The translations under genes were made by a program, and so were the position numbers. From positions 1-64,000 of the forward strand of contig JAKSPT010000013.1 in NCBI GenBank assembly GCA_024404495.1: a DNA stretch of 64,000 nt. The letters run 5' to 3'. The notes beneath the pieces are model-generated. The model had not been told where the DNA came from. It saw only the letters and a program-made list of their open reading frames with translations, and searched no databases. Shown piece after piece: positions 16,157 to 29,028 of the stretch. Each line of letters begins with the position of its first letter. Position 1 is the first letter of the stretch. The DNA comes from Lachnospiraceae bacterium (GTDB lineage: Bacteria > Bacillota > Clostridia > Oscillospirales > CAG-272).

Positions 16157-17111
16157 CGTCGGGCAGTTTTCCTCCCACGGATTTCGGTTCCTGACCGAAG
16201 AGAACCGAAAGATACCCCGAAACGGCGGTTTTCATTTCGTTTCCGGTCAGACAGACGATATTGCATTCCGGGATCGCCTTTTCCGCGATTGCGGCTTTGA
16301 CGATACCGAATTTTTCGACGAGAAGCGACGCTTCCTTCGGGTTTTCGTTGACGTAATCCGCGGAGGCGGCGTATTCCTTCAAAAAGGTCTTCACCTCTTC
16401 GGAATGCTCTTCGGCAAAATCGCTCCGCACGATCAGGGTCGCCGTGACGAGACGGCTGCCGTTATCGAGCGCGTCCCACGCTTCCGTCAGATCGACCGCG
16501 ACGCGGAGATCGGAAAGCTGATTTTTCGCGACCGTCACGAAGGGTTGGGGCAGCATCGCGACCGCGTGATCGAGCGCCGCCATCTGCGCGACGACCTCGG
16601 TCGGCTCGCTCTTCCATTCGATCGTCACGTCCTTTTCGGGATCGAGCCCGCTCTGCGTCAGCAGATACGAAAGCGCGTAGCCGGGGGTGGTTCCCTTTCC
16701 GGTCGCGTAGACGGTCTGTCCCTTCAGGTCGGCGACCGTCTTCACGGTCTCTCCGCCCTTTTCGACGAGACAGACGACGCCGAGCGTATTGACCGCGATG
16801 ACGCGGATCGCGCCGTCGGAATTATGATAAAGAACGGAGGCGAGATTTGCCGGAACGGCGGCGATATCGAGCTCGCCCTTCAGCAGCTTCGGCGTCAGCT
16901 CGTCCGCGGCAACGGCAAGGGTATATTCGTATTCGTTTTCGGTCTTCTTCTGCTCCGCGTCGTCGAGGAGCTTTACCATCCCCATCGAGGTCGGGCCCTT
17001 GAGTCCGCCGAGGCGGACGGGAACGGCTTCGGCGGGCGTTTTCTTTCCGCATCCGGTGAAGACAGCGGCGGCAAGAAGAAGCGCCGCAAGGAGAGAAACG
17101 ATTCTTTTCAT
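16131..17111 (-). CDS. NMT1/SsuA-like substrate-binding lipoprotein
   Basis: The 326-aa product begins with a lipoprotein signal (MKRIVSLLAALLLAAAVFTGC; lipid-modified Cys21). The mature part is a type 2 periplasmic-binding fold of the NMT1/THI5-like class: VPVRLGGLKGPTSMGMVKLL near the start, GELDIAAVPANLASVLY, then VADLKGQTVYATGKGTTPGYALSYLL. Such proteins bind sulfonates, nitrate, thiamine precursors or other small organics; no feature fixes the ligand. The start at 17111 has AAGAAGG upstream. It is the first gene of the importer operon and lies behind the Crp-type dyad at 17164-17189. Confidence 0.9.
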   Translation of the reverse strand: MKRIVSLLAALLLAAAVFTGCGKKTPAEAVPVRLGGLKGPTSMGMVKLLDDAEQKKTENEYEYTLAVAADELTPKLLKGELDIAAVPANLASVLYHNSDGAIRVIAVNTLGVVCLVEKGGETVKTVADLKGQTVYATGKGTTPGYALSYLLTQSGLDPEKDVTIEWKSEPTEVVAQMAALDHAVAMLPQPFVTVAKNQLSDLRVAVDLTEAWDALDNGSRLVTATLIVRSDFAEEHSEEVKTFLKEYAASADYVNENPKEASLLVEKFGIVKAAIAEKAIPECNIVCLTGNEMKTAVSGYLSVLFGQEPKSVGGKLPDDDFYLLFE

Positions 17112-17141
17112 GAAAAATACCTTCTTTCTGCTTACTATGTA

Positions 17142-17189
17142 AGGATAGCAGAAAAAACGGCGAAAATCCGCTGCAAATGCAACGGATTT
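17142..17189 (-). promoter_or_regulatory. Candidate Crp/Fnr-activated promoter of the ABC importer operon
   Basis: A 26-bp dyad, AAATCCG-N-TGCA-AA-TGCA-N-CGGATTT, spans 17164-17189, starting at the stop codon of the Crp/Fnr gene. On the minus strand an extended -10 (TGC then TATCCT, 17142-17147) has no matching -35. A start site 7 bases beyond that -10 (about 17135) would put the dyad centre at -41.5, the class II activator position. The arms also could form a hairpin, so a processing or terminator role is not excluded. Confidence 0.6.
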
Positions 17190-17866
17190 CATCTTTTTTT
17201 CAGAAGAAAAGCATTTTTCCGATAGTCGATCAGTCCCTCACGCTTCATCGCGGAAAGCTCGCGGGAAAGCGCGGAACGGTCGGTGCCGATATACGCCGCC
17301 ATATCCTCGCGGCTGAGGGGAACGGTAAAGGCAACGCCCTCCGGTCCGGAAGCAAGTCCGCGCGTCAGACCGGAAAAATAAACGGTCAGTTTTTCCCGTA
17401 TCGTCCGCTTGGAAAGAATCTGAATCCGTTCGTTCATTTTCAGCGTCCTTGCGGCAAGGACGGCGGCAAACCGCTTCTGCATTCCGGCGCCGATCCCGTC
17501 GGAACTGCCTGACCAAAGCGGCGCGGGCGACAGCCAAAGGACCCCCGCGTCCGACGCGGCGGTGACGTAAACCGGAGGCTCGGGGACCGAGAGGAAGCAG
17601 AGCGCCTCACCGAAGGTATTCCCCGCGCCGACCTCCGCCATGATCAGGCGGTTTCCGTTCACGTCGTCCGTACAGGCGTGTACGGAACCGTACAGTACGA
17701 GACCGAAGGCGGAAAACGGCGTACCGGGCGCGTGAAGGAAATCGCCCTTCCGATAGGAAGAGACCCTTCCCTCCATCCGTCCGACGGCTTCGTCGGTCTC
17801 CTTCCGGTCAAGCCCCGCAAAAAGCGGGCTCGCGGACAGAACGGCGTAATATTCTTTTTCCGTCAT
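17189..17866 (-). CDS. Crp/Fnr-family transcriptional regulator
   Basis: The 225-aa protein has an N-terminal cNMP-binding-type beta-barrel (about 15-125, with YRKGDFLHAPGTPFSAFGLVLYGSV and GNTFGEALCF) and a C-terminal winged helix with PLSREDMAAYIGTDRSALSRELSAMKREGLI, whose recognition helix is clear. There are no Fnr-type iron-sulfur cysteines at the N-terminus, so the signal is probably a small molecule. It sits directly upstream of the ABC importer on the same strand, which makes that operon its likely target. Its ATG overlaps the stop of the preceding gene (ATGA). Confidence 0.92.
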   Translation of the reverse strand: MTEKEYYAVLSASPLFAGLDRKETDEAVGRMEGRVSSYRKGDFLHAPGTPFSAFGLVLYGSVHACTDDVNGNRLIMAEVGAGNTFGEALCFLSVPEPPVYVTAASDAGVLWLSPAPLWSGSSDGIGAGMQKRFAAVLAARTLKMNERIQILSKRTIREKLTVYFSGLTRGLASGPEGVAFTVPLSREDMAAYIGTDRSALSRELSAMKREGLIDYRKNAFLLKKR

Positions 17867-18234
17867 CAGACCTCACCGTCCGCGCCGTCTTCTTCGGGCA
17901 CCTCGGGTTCTTCTTCGTCTTCGGGCTTTACGGGGATCGCCGTTTTCAGTATCATTCCCTTCCACGTCAGATCGTATTCCCTGCCCTCATGGAAGGATCC
18001 GCTGAGCTGCTCGGAGGTCTTCAGGTCGATCTCGCTGCCGTCGGAAAGGCGGAAGGTCGCAAACCACACCGTCGTGCGGTCAAGGCTCGAAAGGGACGCC
18101 ATTTTCAGGATCTGATCCCTTCTGCCGAGAAAGGTGCCCCGTCCCTTTTCGGTTTTGCGGAGCAGTCTCCCCGCGATCCCGACGACGATCACGGCGAGGA
18201 AAATATACAGACAGACCAAGAAAAACGTTTTCAT
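17866..18234 (-). CDS. DUF2500-like single-pass membrane protein
   Basis: The 122-aa product has one N-terminal transmembrane helix (residues 3-22), a basic stretch, and a small beta domain with VWFATFRLSDGSEIDLKTSEQL and GREYDLTWKGMIL. This resembles DUF2500/YhhM-type proteins, which share the helix-plus-small-barrel layout. The tail (about 105-122) is strongly acidic. It overlaps the regulator gene by four bases and has CGGAGG before its ATG. No function is known for the family, and the family match is by pattern only. Confidence 0.65.
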   Translation of the reverse strand: MKTFFLVCLYIFLAVIVVGIAGRLLRKTEKGRGTFLGRRDQILKMASLSSLDRTTVWFATFRLSDGSEIDLKTSEQLSGSFHEGREYDLTWKGMILKTAIPVKPEDEEEPEVPEEDGADGEV

Positions 18235-18249
18235 ATACCGGGTTCCTCC

Positions 18250-18284
18250 GTTTTCAAAAAAGGGGCTGCCGTGCCGGCAGCCCG
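18250..18284 (-). terminator. Terminator of upp
   Basis: A perfect 9-bp GC-rich stem (18263-18271 with 18275-18283) with a 3-base loop is followed on the minus strand by a T-run (complement of 18256-18261). Confidence 0.88.
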
Positions 18285-18296
18285 AAAAAGATGTGA

Positions 18297-18926
18297 TTAC
18301 TTGGTGCCGAAGAGACGGTCGCCGGCGTCGCCGAGACCGGGGAGGATATAAGCGCGCTCGTTGAGGCGCTCATCCAGAGCCGCGACGAAGATCGGCACAT
18401 CGGGATGCTCGTTCTCGACCTTGGCAACGCCCTCGGGTGCGGCAACGAGGCACATCAGACGGATATCCTTCACGCCCTTGTCCTTCAGCATACGGATGGC
18501 GTCGCAGGAGGAGCCGCCGGTCGCGAGCATCGGGTCGCAGAGGATGATGGTTCTCTTTTCGATATCAAAGGGAAGCTTGCAGTAGTAAACGACGGGATTG
18601 TGGGTTTCGGGATCACGGTAAAGACCGATGTGACCGACCTTGGCGACCGGGATCAGGCTGAGAAGCCCGTCCACCATACCGAGACCGGCACGGAGGATCG
18701 GAACGATCGCGACCTTTTTGCCGGCGATCTTCTTTGCGGTCATCTTCGCCATCGGGGTCTCGATCTCGACGTCGTCGAGCGGGAAGTCACGGGTGACCTC
18801 GTAGCCCATCAGGACGGTGATCTCCTCCAGAAGCTGACGGAAGTCCTTGGGACCGGTCCGCTTGTCGCGCATAATGGTAAGCTTGTGCTGGATCATAGGA
18901 TGATTGATGATATGAAGATTGCTCAT
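18297..18926 (-). CDS. upp: Uracil phosphoribosyltransferase
   Basis: The 209-aa enzyme converts uracil and PRPP to UMP in pyrimidine salvage. The family sequence is easily recognised: [28 protein letters not shown] at the N-terminus, [19 protein letters not shown], the PRPP loop [11 protein letters not shown] and the C-terminal [17 protein letters not shown]. Length is normal. It is monocistronic, with its own promoter at 18981-19009 and terminator at 18250-18284. Confidence 0.98.
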   Translation of the reverse strand: MSNLHIINHPMIQHKLTIMRDKRTGPKDFRQLLEEITVLMGYEVTRDFPLDDVEIETPMAKMTAKKIAGKKVAIVPILRAGLGMVDGLLSLIPVAKVGHIGLYRDPETHNPVVYYCKLPFDIEKRTIILCDPMLATGGSSCDAIRMLKDKGVKDIRLMCLVAAPEGVAKVENEHPDVPIFVAALDERLNERAYILPGLGDAGDRLFGTK

Positions 18927-18980
18927 AGGATCCGTTTCCTTTCAATACGCTGTCAGCGATTTTCATAATATTACGGATAT

Positions 18981-19009
18981 ATTATACACCCATCCCGCCC
19001 GAAGGTCAA
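18981..19009 (-). promoter_or_regulatory. upp promoter
   Basis: On the minus strand TTGACC (19004-19009) and TATAAT (18981-18986) are 17 bases apart. The leader would be about 48 bases, with no obvious PyrR-type or riboswitch structure. Confidence 0.88.
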
Positions 19010-19111
19010 CCTTTTTTTCGGTTTTTCCCCTTCCTTTTTTCATTTTTCTCGGGAATCGTGTTATTTTTGCTCTTTTCTCGTGAACGAATCGTTAAAACGA
19101 ACGGAAACCGC

Positions 19112-19140
19112 TTGCATTTTTCCGTGCTTTGCATTATAAT
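19112..19140 (+). promoter_or_regulatory. Promoter of the M23 peptidase gene
   Basis: TTGCAT (19112-19117) and TATAAT (19135-19140) are 17 bases apart. The -10 box overlaps the most upstream plausible ATG of the gene, which complicates the choice of start codon. Confidence 0.8.
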
Positions 19141-20620
19141 GACCATAACTATAAAATGGAAAGGAAGTGTCCGTACGGAAAAGAACGAAGAACCGACCCG
19201 ATTTCACGCCTGCCGTGAAACCGGCAGGCATCCGGACCTCTCCCTGATCATGACGGCGATGGCGTTCGTCATCCTCCTCTGCGCCGTGATCTCCGTGATC
19301 TCCGCCGCGGGCACGGATATCTATACGGGCGTTCTCCTCAACGGCGAACAGCTCGGCGTCGTGGAAAGACCCGCCGTCATGGAAGACGCGGTCAGCCGCG
19401 TTCTCAAGTCCCTTTCGGACAAGGACACCGACGCGGTCGATTTCCGGATCTCCTACTCCTTCCGCAGCGCAAAGGAATCCTCTCTGCTTGACAGCGACGA
19501 CTGCTACGCGCTTCTGAACAGCTATCTCTCCGCAAACTTCACCGAGGCGTGTGCTCTTTCGATCGGCGGCGAAAGGATCGCCAATCTTTCGGACGAGTAC
19601 ACCGCGCGCACGCTGGTCTCCCGCCTGCGCCGGGAATACGGTTCCCTGCTCTCCGAAGGAACGGACTTCACCCTTCTCGCAAATTCCGGTTATGAAAGCG
19701 TTTACTGTCCGAAGCAGAGCGTTTCCGATACCGAACGCGTTTACGAAACGCTGATGGCGCGCTGCCGTGCCTCCCTCGGCATAGCCGATGAAGACACGAC
19801 CGACCTGATCGAAGTGAACGACGGCGCGAAACGCGCGTCGTATTCCTCCGAACGCATTTATTATTACGGTTCCTCCTTCGGCGGAGACGTACTGAAAAAC
19901 GCTTCCCATCTGAACGAAAGTTCCGATGAGGTCGAGCGGATGTTCAGCAAGGTCCCGGAGGAATGCACCGAGACCGTGACCGAAACCGCGACCGAGCTGA
20001 TCCCCTACCCCACCGAAACGATCGAAACGAGCGACTATTACGTCGGCGTCACCGTGATCGGTACCGAGGGCGCGGCGGGGATCGCCGAAATCACCTACGA
20101 GGTCACGACGGTTTCCGGAAAAGAAGTTTCCCGTACCGAAACCGGAAGAACGGTTCTTTCCGAACCGGTCCCCTGCGTACAGTACGTCGGAACGAGACCC
20201 TATCCCTCCTCCACTCCGTCCGGATACTGGATTTACCCGCTCGCAAGCTATAACTACATATCCTCCGAATTCGGATGGCGCGAAGACCCCTTCACCGGGG
20301 AATGGCGCTACCACAGCGGTATGGACTTTGCCGCGTACGCGTGGACCCCGATCTACGCGGTCGACGGCGGCACCGTTATCAGCGCGGGTTGGGATTCCTC
20401 CTACGGGATCAACTGCGTGATCGACCACGGCTTCGGTCTCACCGTCCGCTACGCGCACATGGTCGCGCTCGGCGACGGCGTTTACGCGGGTGCCAAGGTC
20501 TATCAGGGGATGCAGGTCGGCAGCGTCGGCATGACCGGACGCGCGACCGGCTACCACCTCCACTTTGAGGTCCAGCTCTGGGGCACGGTCACAAATCCCC
20601 TTGATTATCTTCCCAAATAA
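19139..20620 (+). CDS. M23-family peptidoglycan endopeptidase with G5 domain
   Basis: The protein (493 aa from this ATG) has a hydrophobic anchor within LIMTAMAFVILLCAVISVISA, a middle region of unclear fold, a G5 domain (TETIETSDYYVGVTVIGTEG to QYVGTRP) and a C-terminal LytM/M23 domain with HSGMDFAA and YHLHFEVQ, which hold the zinc ligands. Such enzymes cut peptidoglycan cross-bridges outside the membrane. The start is uncertain: ATG 19139 lies in the -10 box and lacks a ribosome site, an AAAGGAAG at 19159 has no in-frame start after it, and ATG 19250 would begin at the anchor. All options keep the same domains. Confidence 0.85.
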   Translation: MTITIKWKGSVRTEKNEEPTRFHACRETGRHPDLSLIMTAMAFVILLCAVISVISAAGTDIYTGVLLNGEQLGVVERPAVMEDAVSRVLKSLSDKDTDAVDFRISYSFRSAKESSLLDSDDCYALLNSYLSANFTEACALSIGGERIANLSDEYTARTLVSRLRREYGSLLSEGTDFTLLANSGYESVYCPKQSVSDTERVYETLMARCRASLGIADEDTTDLIEVNDGAKRASYSSERIYYYGSSFGGDVLKNASHLNESSDEVERMFSKVPEECTETVTETATELIPYPTETIETSDYYVGVTVIGTEGAAGIAEITYEVTTVSGKEVSRTETGRTVLSEPVPCVQYVGTRPYPSSTPSGYWIYPLASYNYISSEFGWREDPFTGEWRYHSGMDFAAYAWTPIYAVDGGTVISAGWDSSYGINCVIDHGFGLTVRYAHMVALGDGVYAGAKVYQGMQVGSVGMTGRATGYHLHFEVQLWGTVTNPLDYLPK

Positions 20621-20718
20621 GACCAAAACGCTTCCGGCGAATGCCACGGGTTGGTAAGGATGTTTTTGGGTTTTCAAATATGCGGGATATTGACAAATCA
20701 GAATTTATGGAGAAAACT

Positions 20719-20943
20719 ATGGAACAAAACAACACACCAAAAGAAACCACAAAAATGCAATGGTGGGAAATTTTATTTGCAATTCTTCTACCAATTCCTT
20801 GCTTGATCTATTCTGTAATTGTTTATAGAAAAAGACTTTATGCGAAAAAATTGTTATTGCTGTCAATTGTCATATTTATTGTTGAAAGTGTAATCGCGGT
20901 TTTTATACCAGCTATTATGATATGGTTATTGGGACCGATATGA
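20719..20943 (+). CDS. Small AT-rich two-helix membrane protein
   Basis: This 74-aa protein starts MEQNNTPKETTKMQWWEI behind a GGAG six bases upstream and has two hydrophobic helices (about 18-36 and 46-70) joined by a basic loop (YRKRLYAKK). Its codons are far richer in A and T than those of the neighbours. No family is recognised. It is the only gene inside the inverted-repeat cassette. Small hydrophobic proteins in such settings can be toxins, immunity factors or regulators; nothing here decides among these. Confidence 0.65.
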   Translation: MEQNNTPKETTKMQWWEILFAILLPIPCLIYSVIVYRKRLYAKKLLLLSIVIFIVESVIAVFIPAIMIWLLGPI

Positions 20944-20982
20944 TATCCCGACAGATTCCTGTTTGTCGAGCTAAAAGAAACA

Positions 20983-21015
20983 ACCCGCTGAAAAAGAAAA
21001 TCTTTTTCAGCGGGT
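20983..21015 (+). terminator. Terminator of the cassette gene
   Basis: A perfect 15-bp stem (20983-20997 with 21001-21015) closes on an AAA loop. The lower stem itself supplies the T-rich arm. Confidence 0.8.
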
Positions 21016-21125
21016 ATCTTTGTCTCATATCATAGCGAGCATCGGATTTTGCCGTACAAAATCCAAAGTTCAAAAAACTACCTTATCAACCCGTAGGGAA
21101 CGCCGGAAGCGTTTTTTTATGTGAT

Positions 21126-23237
21126 TCAGGCTTCTCCGCGGATCGCGAGGAGCCAGTAGGCGGCGTGGGAAGCAAAGCCGTGGTTGCAGCTCGCGTAGTC
21201 GCCGTCGTTTTCCCAAAGCGTCCCGGTGCGCTCTGCCATATAGAGGAAATAGCCCTTCGTTTCGGCAAGAAGCTGACCGTCAAGCCCGTGAGTGTGGAGC
21301 AGCTCGAGGCGGAGATAGTTGCCGATGAAGGCGTTTGCCGGGTAGATCTCCGGATAAAGCCCTTTTTCTTTTCTGTCCGGTCCGAAGGCGGTGACAAGGG
21401 TGTTCCAGAGCTCCGGATGCGTCTTTTCGGAAGCGACCCCGAAGAAGAACATATAGTACTGGCAGACCTCGGTACGCATCCCCGAAAGAAGGAGCGTTCC
21501 GTCGGGCTGACGGGTGGAATTGTCGCAGAAGAAGCCGTTGACAAGGGTGTTTTCGCGGATGTATTTTCTGATCTTTTCCGCCTTTTCGGCGTAAGCCTTC
21601 ACGCCGTAGAGGGAATCGACCGCGTCGAGCATCCCGGCGTAGAGGGCGTTTGACGGGTAGTTCACGTCCTGCACGAGGTTGTTCGCCATCGACCATTCGA
21701 CGAAGACCCACGCGGGCAGACGCTCAAGCAGACCGTCGCCGTTTTCGTACTGCTCAAAGAAGCGGCAGAGGGCGAGGACCTTTTCCTTCGCGCGGTCGAT
21801 CAGGTCTCTGTCGCCCGTGCGCTTTTCGTATTCGGCAAGCTCGAGGACGTACCACATCGCCCAGTTCGGGATGTAGTTGCCGTTCGGATGATCGGAGGGC
21901 CAGCACATCGGCAGCATCCCCTCGGGAAGCCCCGGGAAGGAATCGGCAAGGATGAAGTTGTCGAGGAACGCCCTTTCGACCCGGCTCTTTCCGGTCAGCG
22001 CGTACTCGGTGCGGGAGGTGAAGAAGCTGTCGCAGAGCCATCCGGCGCGCTCGCGGGAGGGACAGTCCATATAGATATCGTAGGTGTTCTGACGGAAGGT
22101 CTCGACGGCGGCGGCGTAGATCTTCTGCTCGTCGGGATCGGGAGAGGCAAGCTTTTTCGTGATCTCCGGGAACCCGACGCGGTCAAGTCCGGGAGCCTTC
22201 ACGGTGATCTCACCGTCGGTCACGAGCATCAGATATCGGAAGGAATACGCCTGCGTCGTGCGGAAACGGTAGGTCCCCTTCTTCATGACCGCGGAAGCGA
22301 CCTCCGCGCTGTCGAGGCGGAGCGGTTGGATCATCCCGCCGCGCAGGATCTCGTCGAAGGAGAAGATCACCTTCGCGTCCTCTTTGGCTTCGATCTCCAT
22401 CGTGATCATTCCGGTCAGCTCCTGCCCCATATCGAGGAGGACGAAGGAGTTCTTTTTCATACCGAACGACCGGGGATCGGTGAAGGACGGCGTTTCGTCG
22501 GGCGTAAGACGGTTTGCAAGGAGGTCGAGAACCGGATTTTCCTCCATCTCGTCGAGCGTGAAGCAGCGGAAGACGGGATCCGGGTTATATTCCCGTTTCG
22601 GCGGCATCGCGGGGCGCTCTCCCACGACGGCGGAACCGGTGCGGACCACGCCGACGGCGGTCTTTTTTTCAAATACGGGGTAGCAGATACCCCTCGGGAT
22701 CAGCGTTTTTTCGGGGAGGATCTCCAAAGGAAGCCGTTCAAACGGCGTCGACGCGGGATCGGAATAGAAGCGCTCGGTTTCGGGCGTCATGTGAAAGCTC
22801 TCGACGAAGGTGCGCTGAAAGGAATAGCGCGGCGTTTTGCGGACGTGGTCGGGCTGCGTCACGGCGAAGAAATCGTCACCGCGTCCGGTCGCAGCGAGAA
22901 CGGTATCGCCCGAGCGGACCTCCGCCTGCAGAAAACCGGGCTGGTCAAGCGTGGAATAGCTGTTCGCGCGCGGGGTGATCAGACGGATCACGACCGCGTT
23001 CTTTTCTTCGGTCAGCAGGTTTCCGACCGGAAGAACGTCCACGCGAAATTTGCCCGGGCAGGTACGCGCGGGACCGTGATGCAGGAAGCTGCCGTTGATA
23101 CAGATCAGATATTCGGAGGCGCCCGTAACGGTCAGGGTCGCTTCCTTTGCCTGCGGGACGCTCGCCGCGAAGGCGACGCCGTTATTCATCAGGTCGGAAA
23201 TGCCGACGGGATAGACCGGTTTTGCTTTGAGAAACAT
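21126..23237 (-). CDS. GH78-like alpha-L-rhamnosidase family protein
   Basis: The 703-aa protein has N-terminal beta-sandwich domains (LICINGSFLHHGPARTCPG) and a C-terminal six-hairpin barrel with the family block YDIYMDCPSRERAGWLCDSF and the late GTLWENDGDYASCNHGFASH, which corresponds to the TLWE...NHxFGS block of GH78 enzymes. These enzymes release terminal L-rhamnose by inversion. There is no signal peptide, so the action is probably on imported oligosaccharides. It is transcribed alone from 23269-23297, divergent from the ThuA/lacZ operon. The family is likely; the sugar is inferred. Confidence 0.85.
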   Translation of the reverse strand: MFLKAKPVYPVGISDLMNNGVAFAASVPQAKEATLTVTGASEYLICINGSFLHHGPARTCPGKFRVDVLPVGNLLTEEKNAVVIRLITPRANSYSTLDQPGFLQAEVRSGDTVLAATGRGDDFFAVTQPDHVRKTPRYSFQRTFVESFHMTPETERFYSDPASTPFERLPLEILPEKTLIPRGICYPVFEKKTAVGVVRTGSAVVGERPAMPPKREYNPDPVFRCFTLDEMEENPVLDLLANRLTPDETPSFTDPRSFGMKKNSFVLLDMGQELTGMITMEIEAKEDAKVIFSFDEILRGGMIQPLRLDSAEVASAVMKKGTYRFRTTQAYSFRYLMLVTDGEITVKAPGLDRVGFPEITKKLASPDPDEQKIYAAAVETFRQNTYDIYMDCPSRERAGWLCDSFFTSRTEYALTGKSRVERAFLDNFILADSFPGLPEGMLPMCWPSDHPNGNYIPNWAMWYVLELAEYEKRTGDRDLIDRAKEKVLALCRFFEQYENGDGLLERLPAWVFVEWSMANNLVQDVNYPSNALYAGMLDAVDSLYGVKAYAEKAEKIRKYIRENTLVNGFFCDNSTRQPDGTLLLSGMRTEVCQYYMFFFGVASEKTHPELWNTLVTAFGPDRKEKGLYPEIYPANAFIGNYLRLELLHTHGLDGQLLAETKGYFLYMAERTGTLWENDGDYASCNHGFASHAAYWLLAIRGEA

Positions 23238-23268
23238 CGTGATTCTCCTTTACGGTTGGTTTGGGTCC

Positions 23269-23297
23269 ATTGTACCATAGCCGCCGGTCAAAGTCAA
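23269..23297 (-). promoter_or_regulatory. Promoter of the GH78 gene
   Basis: On the minus strand TTGACT (23292-23297) and TACAAT (23269-23274) are 17 bases apart. AAAGGAG precedes the start codon. Confidence 0.85.
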
Positions 23298-23497
23298 TAG
23301 AAGCGGACGGTCAGCCGCCGAAAAAAGCGGCGCACCCCGCGTACGGACGGCAAACGGGGAGAAAAGGAAAGGAGCGGTCGGAAGCGCGCGGTCCCGCGCC
23401 CCGTCCTTTTTCTTTCCGGTCTGCGCGCGTTCCGGCTCCCCCGTTCGCGGGACGGTATCCTTTGGGCGAATCTTTCCAATAAAATCGCGGGTTTCTC
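23298..23497. other. Divergent intergenic stretch without a recognised feature
   Basis: About 200 GC-rich bases between the two outward promoters. I see no gene, riboswitch or clear operator; short GC-rich inverted segments are present but none stands out. Confidence 0.5.
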
Positions 23498-23526
23498 TTG
23501 ACTTTTTGGACAGTTTATGCGAAAAT
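23498..23526 (+). promoter_or_regulatory. Probable promoter of the ThuA-lacZ-deoB-cdd operon
   Basis: TTGACT (23498-23503) is followed after 17 bases by GAAAAT (23521-23526), a weak -10. The ribosome site GGAGG and ATG follow at 23551 and 23564. Confidence 0.55.
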
Positions 23527-23563
23527 AGAGAAGGAAAAAGTTTTCTTATCGGAGGAAATCAAA

Positions 23564-28526
<4,963 letters not shown>

Positions 28527-28550
28527 CCTCAAAAAAGGGAGGATACGCTT

Positions 28551-28964
28551 ATGACGGAATACAAAAAACTCGTTTCTTACGCATTGGAAGCAAGAGAAAA
28601 ATCCTACGCGCCCTATTCCGGCTACCGCGTCGGCGCCGCCCTGCTCTGCACGGACGGTACGGTTTATCGCGGCTGCAACATTGAAAACGCGACCTACACC
28701 CCGACCGTCTGCGCCGAGCGCACCGCCTTTTTCAAAGCCGTTTCCGAGGGGAAACGCGGCTTCCGGGCGATCGCGGTCGTCGGCGGAAGCGGTGAGGGTC
28801 CCGGCGACTATTCCTATCCCTGCGGCGTATGCCGGCAGGTGATGAAGGAATTCTGTGATCCCGATTTCGAGATCGTGCTCCTGAACGGCAAGGGTGAGAT
28901 CCGCATCCTCCGCCTCTCCGAGCTTCTCCCCTACTCCTTCGACAAAAACAACCTCAGCAACTGA
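28551..28964 (+). CDS. cdd: Cytidine deaminase
   Basis: The 137-aa enzyme deaminates cytidine and deoxycytidine. The catalytic zinc site is visible: C54-A-E56 (PTVCAERTAF, with E56 as proton shuttle) and C91/C94 (PCGVCRQ). APYSGYRVGAALL binds the nucleoside. Length is normal for the tetrameric type. GGGAGG stands upstream of the ATG, 24 bases after deoB. Confidence 0.97.
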   Translation: MTEYKKLVSYALEAREKSYAPYSGYRVGAALLCTDGTVYRGCNIENATYTPTVCAERTAFFKAVSEGKRGFRAIAVVGGSGEGPGDYSYPCGVCRQVMKEFCDPDFEIVLLNGKGEIRILRLSELLPYSFDKNNLSN

Positions 28965-29028
28965 CCTCCTCGGTATAAAGGCGGAAAGCAGACATCACTC
29001 CGCCGGAAAAAAGAAAGGGATTCCGATT

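Larger units (their letters stand above)
20625..21115. mobile_element. Inverted-repeat-bounded AT-rich cassette (MITE-like)
   Basis: The sequence at 20625-20667 reappears, inverted, at about 21073-21115: 35 of 43 positions match, including a perfect 15-base outer part (AAAACGCTTCCGGCG) and the internal CGGGTTG and TAAGG blocks. The roughly 490-bp unit begins five bases after the M23 stop and ends just before the GH78 stop. Inside are one small AT-rich gene and its strong terminator, but no transposase. No clear target duplication is visible. It fits a non-autonomous element or a mobilised gene cassette. Confidence 0.65.
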
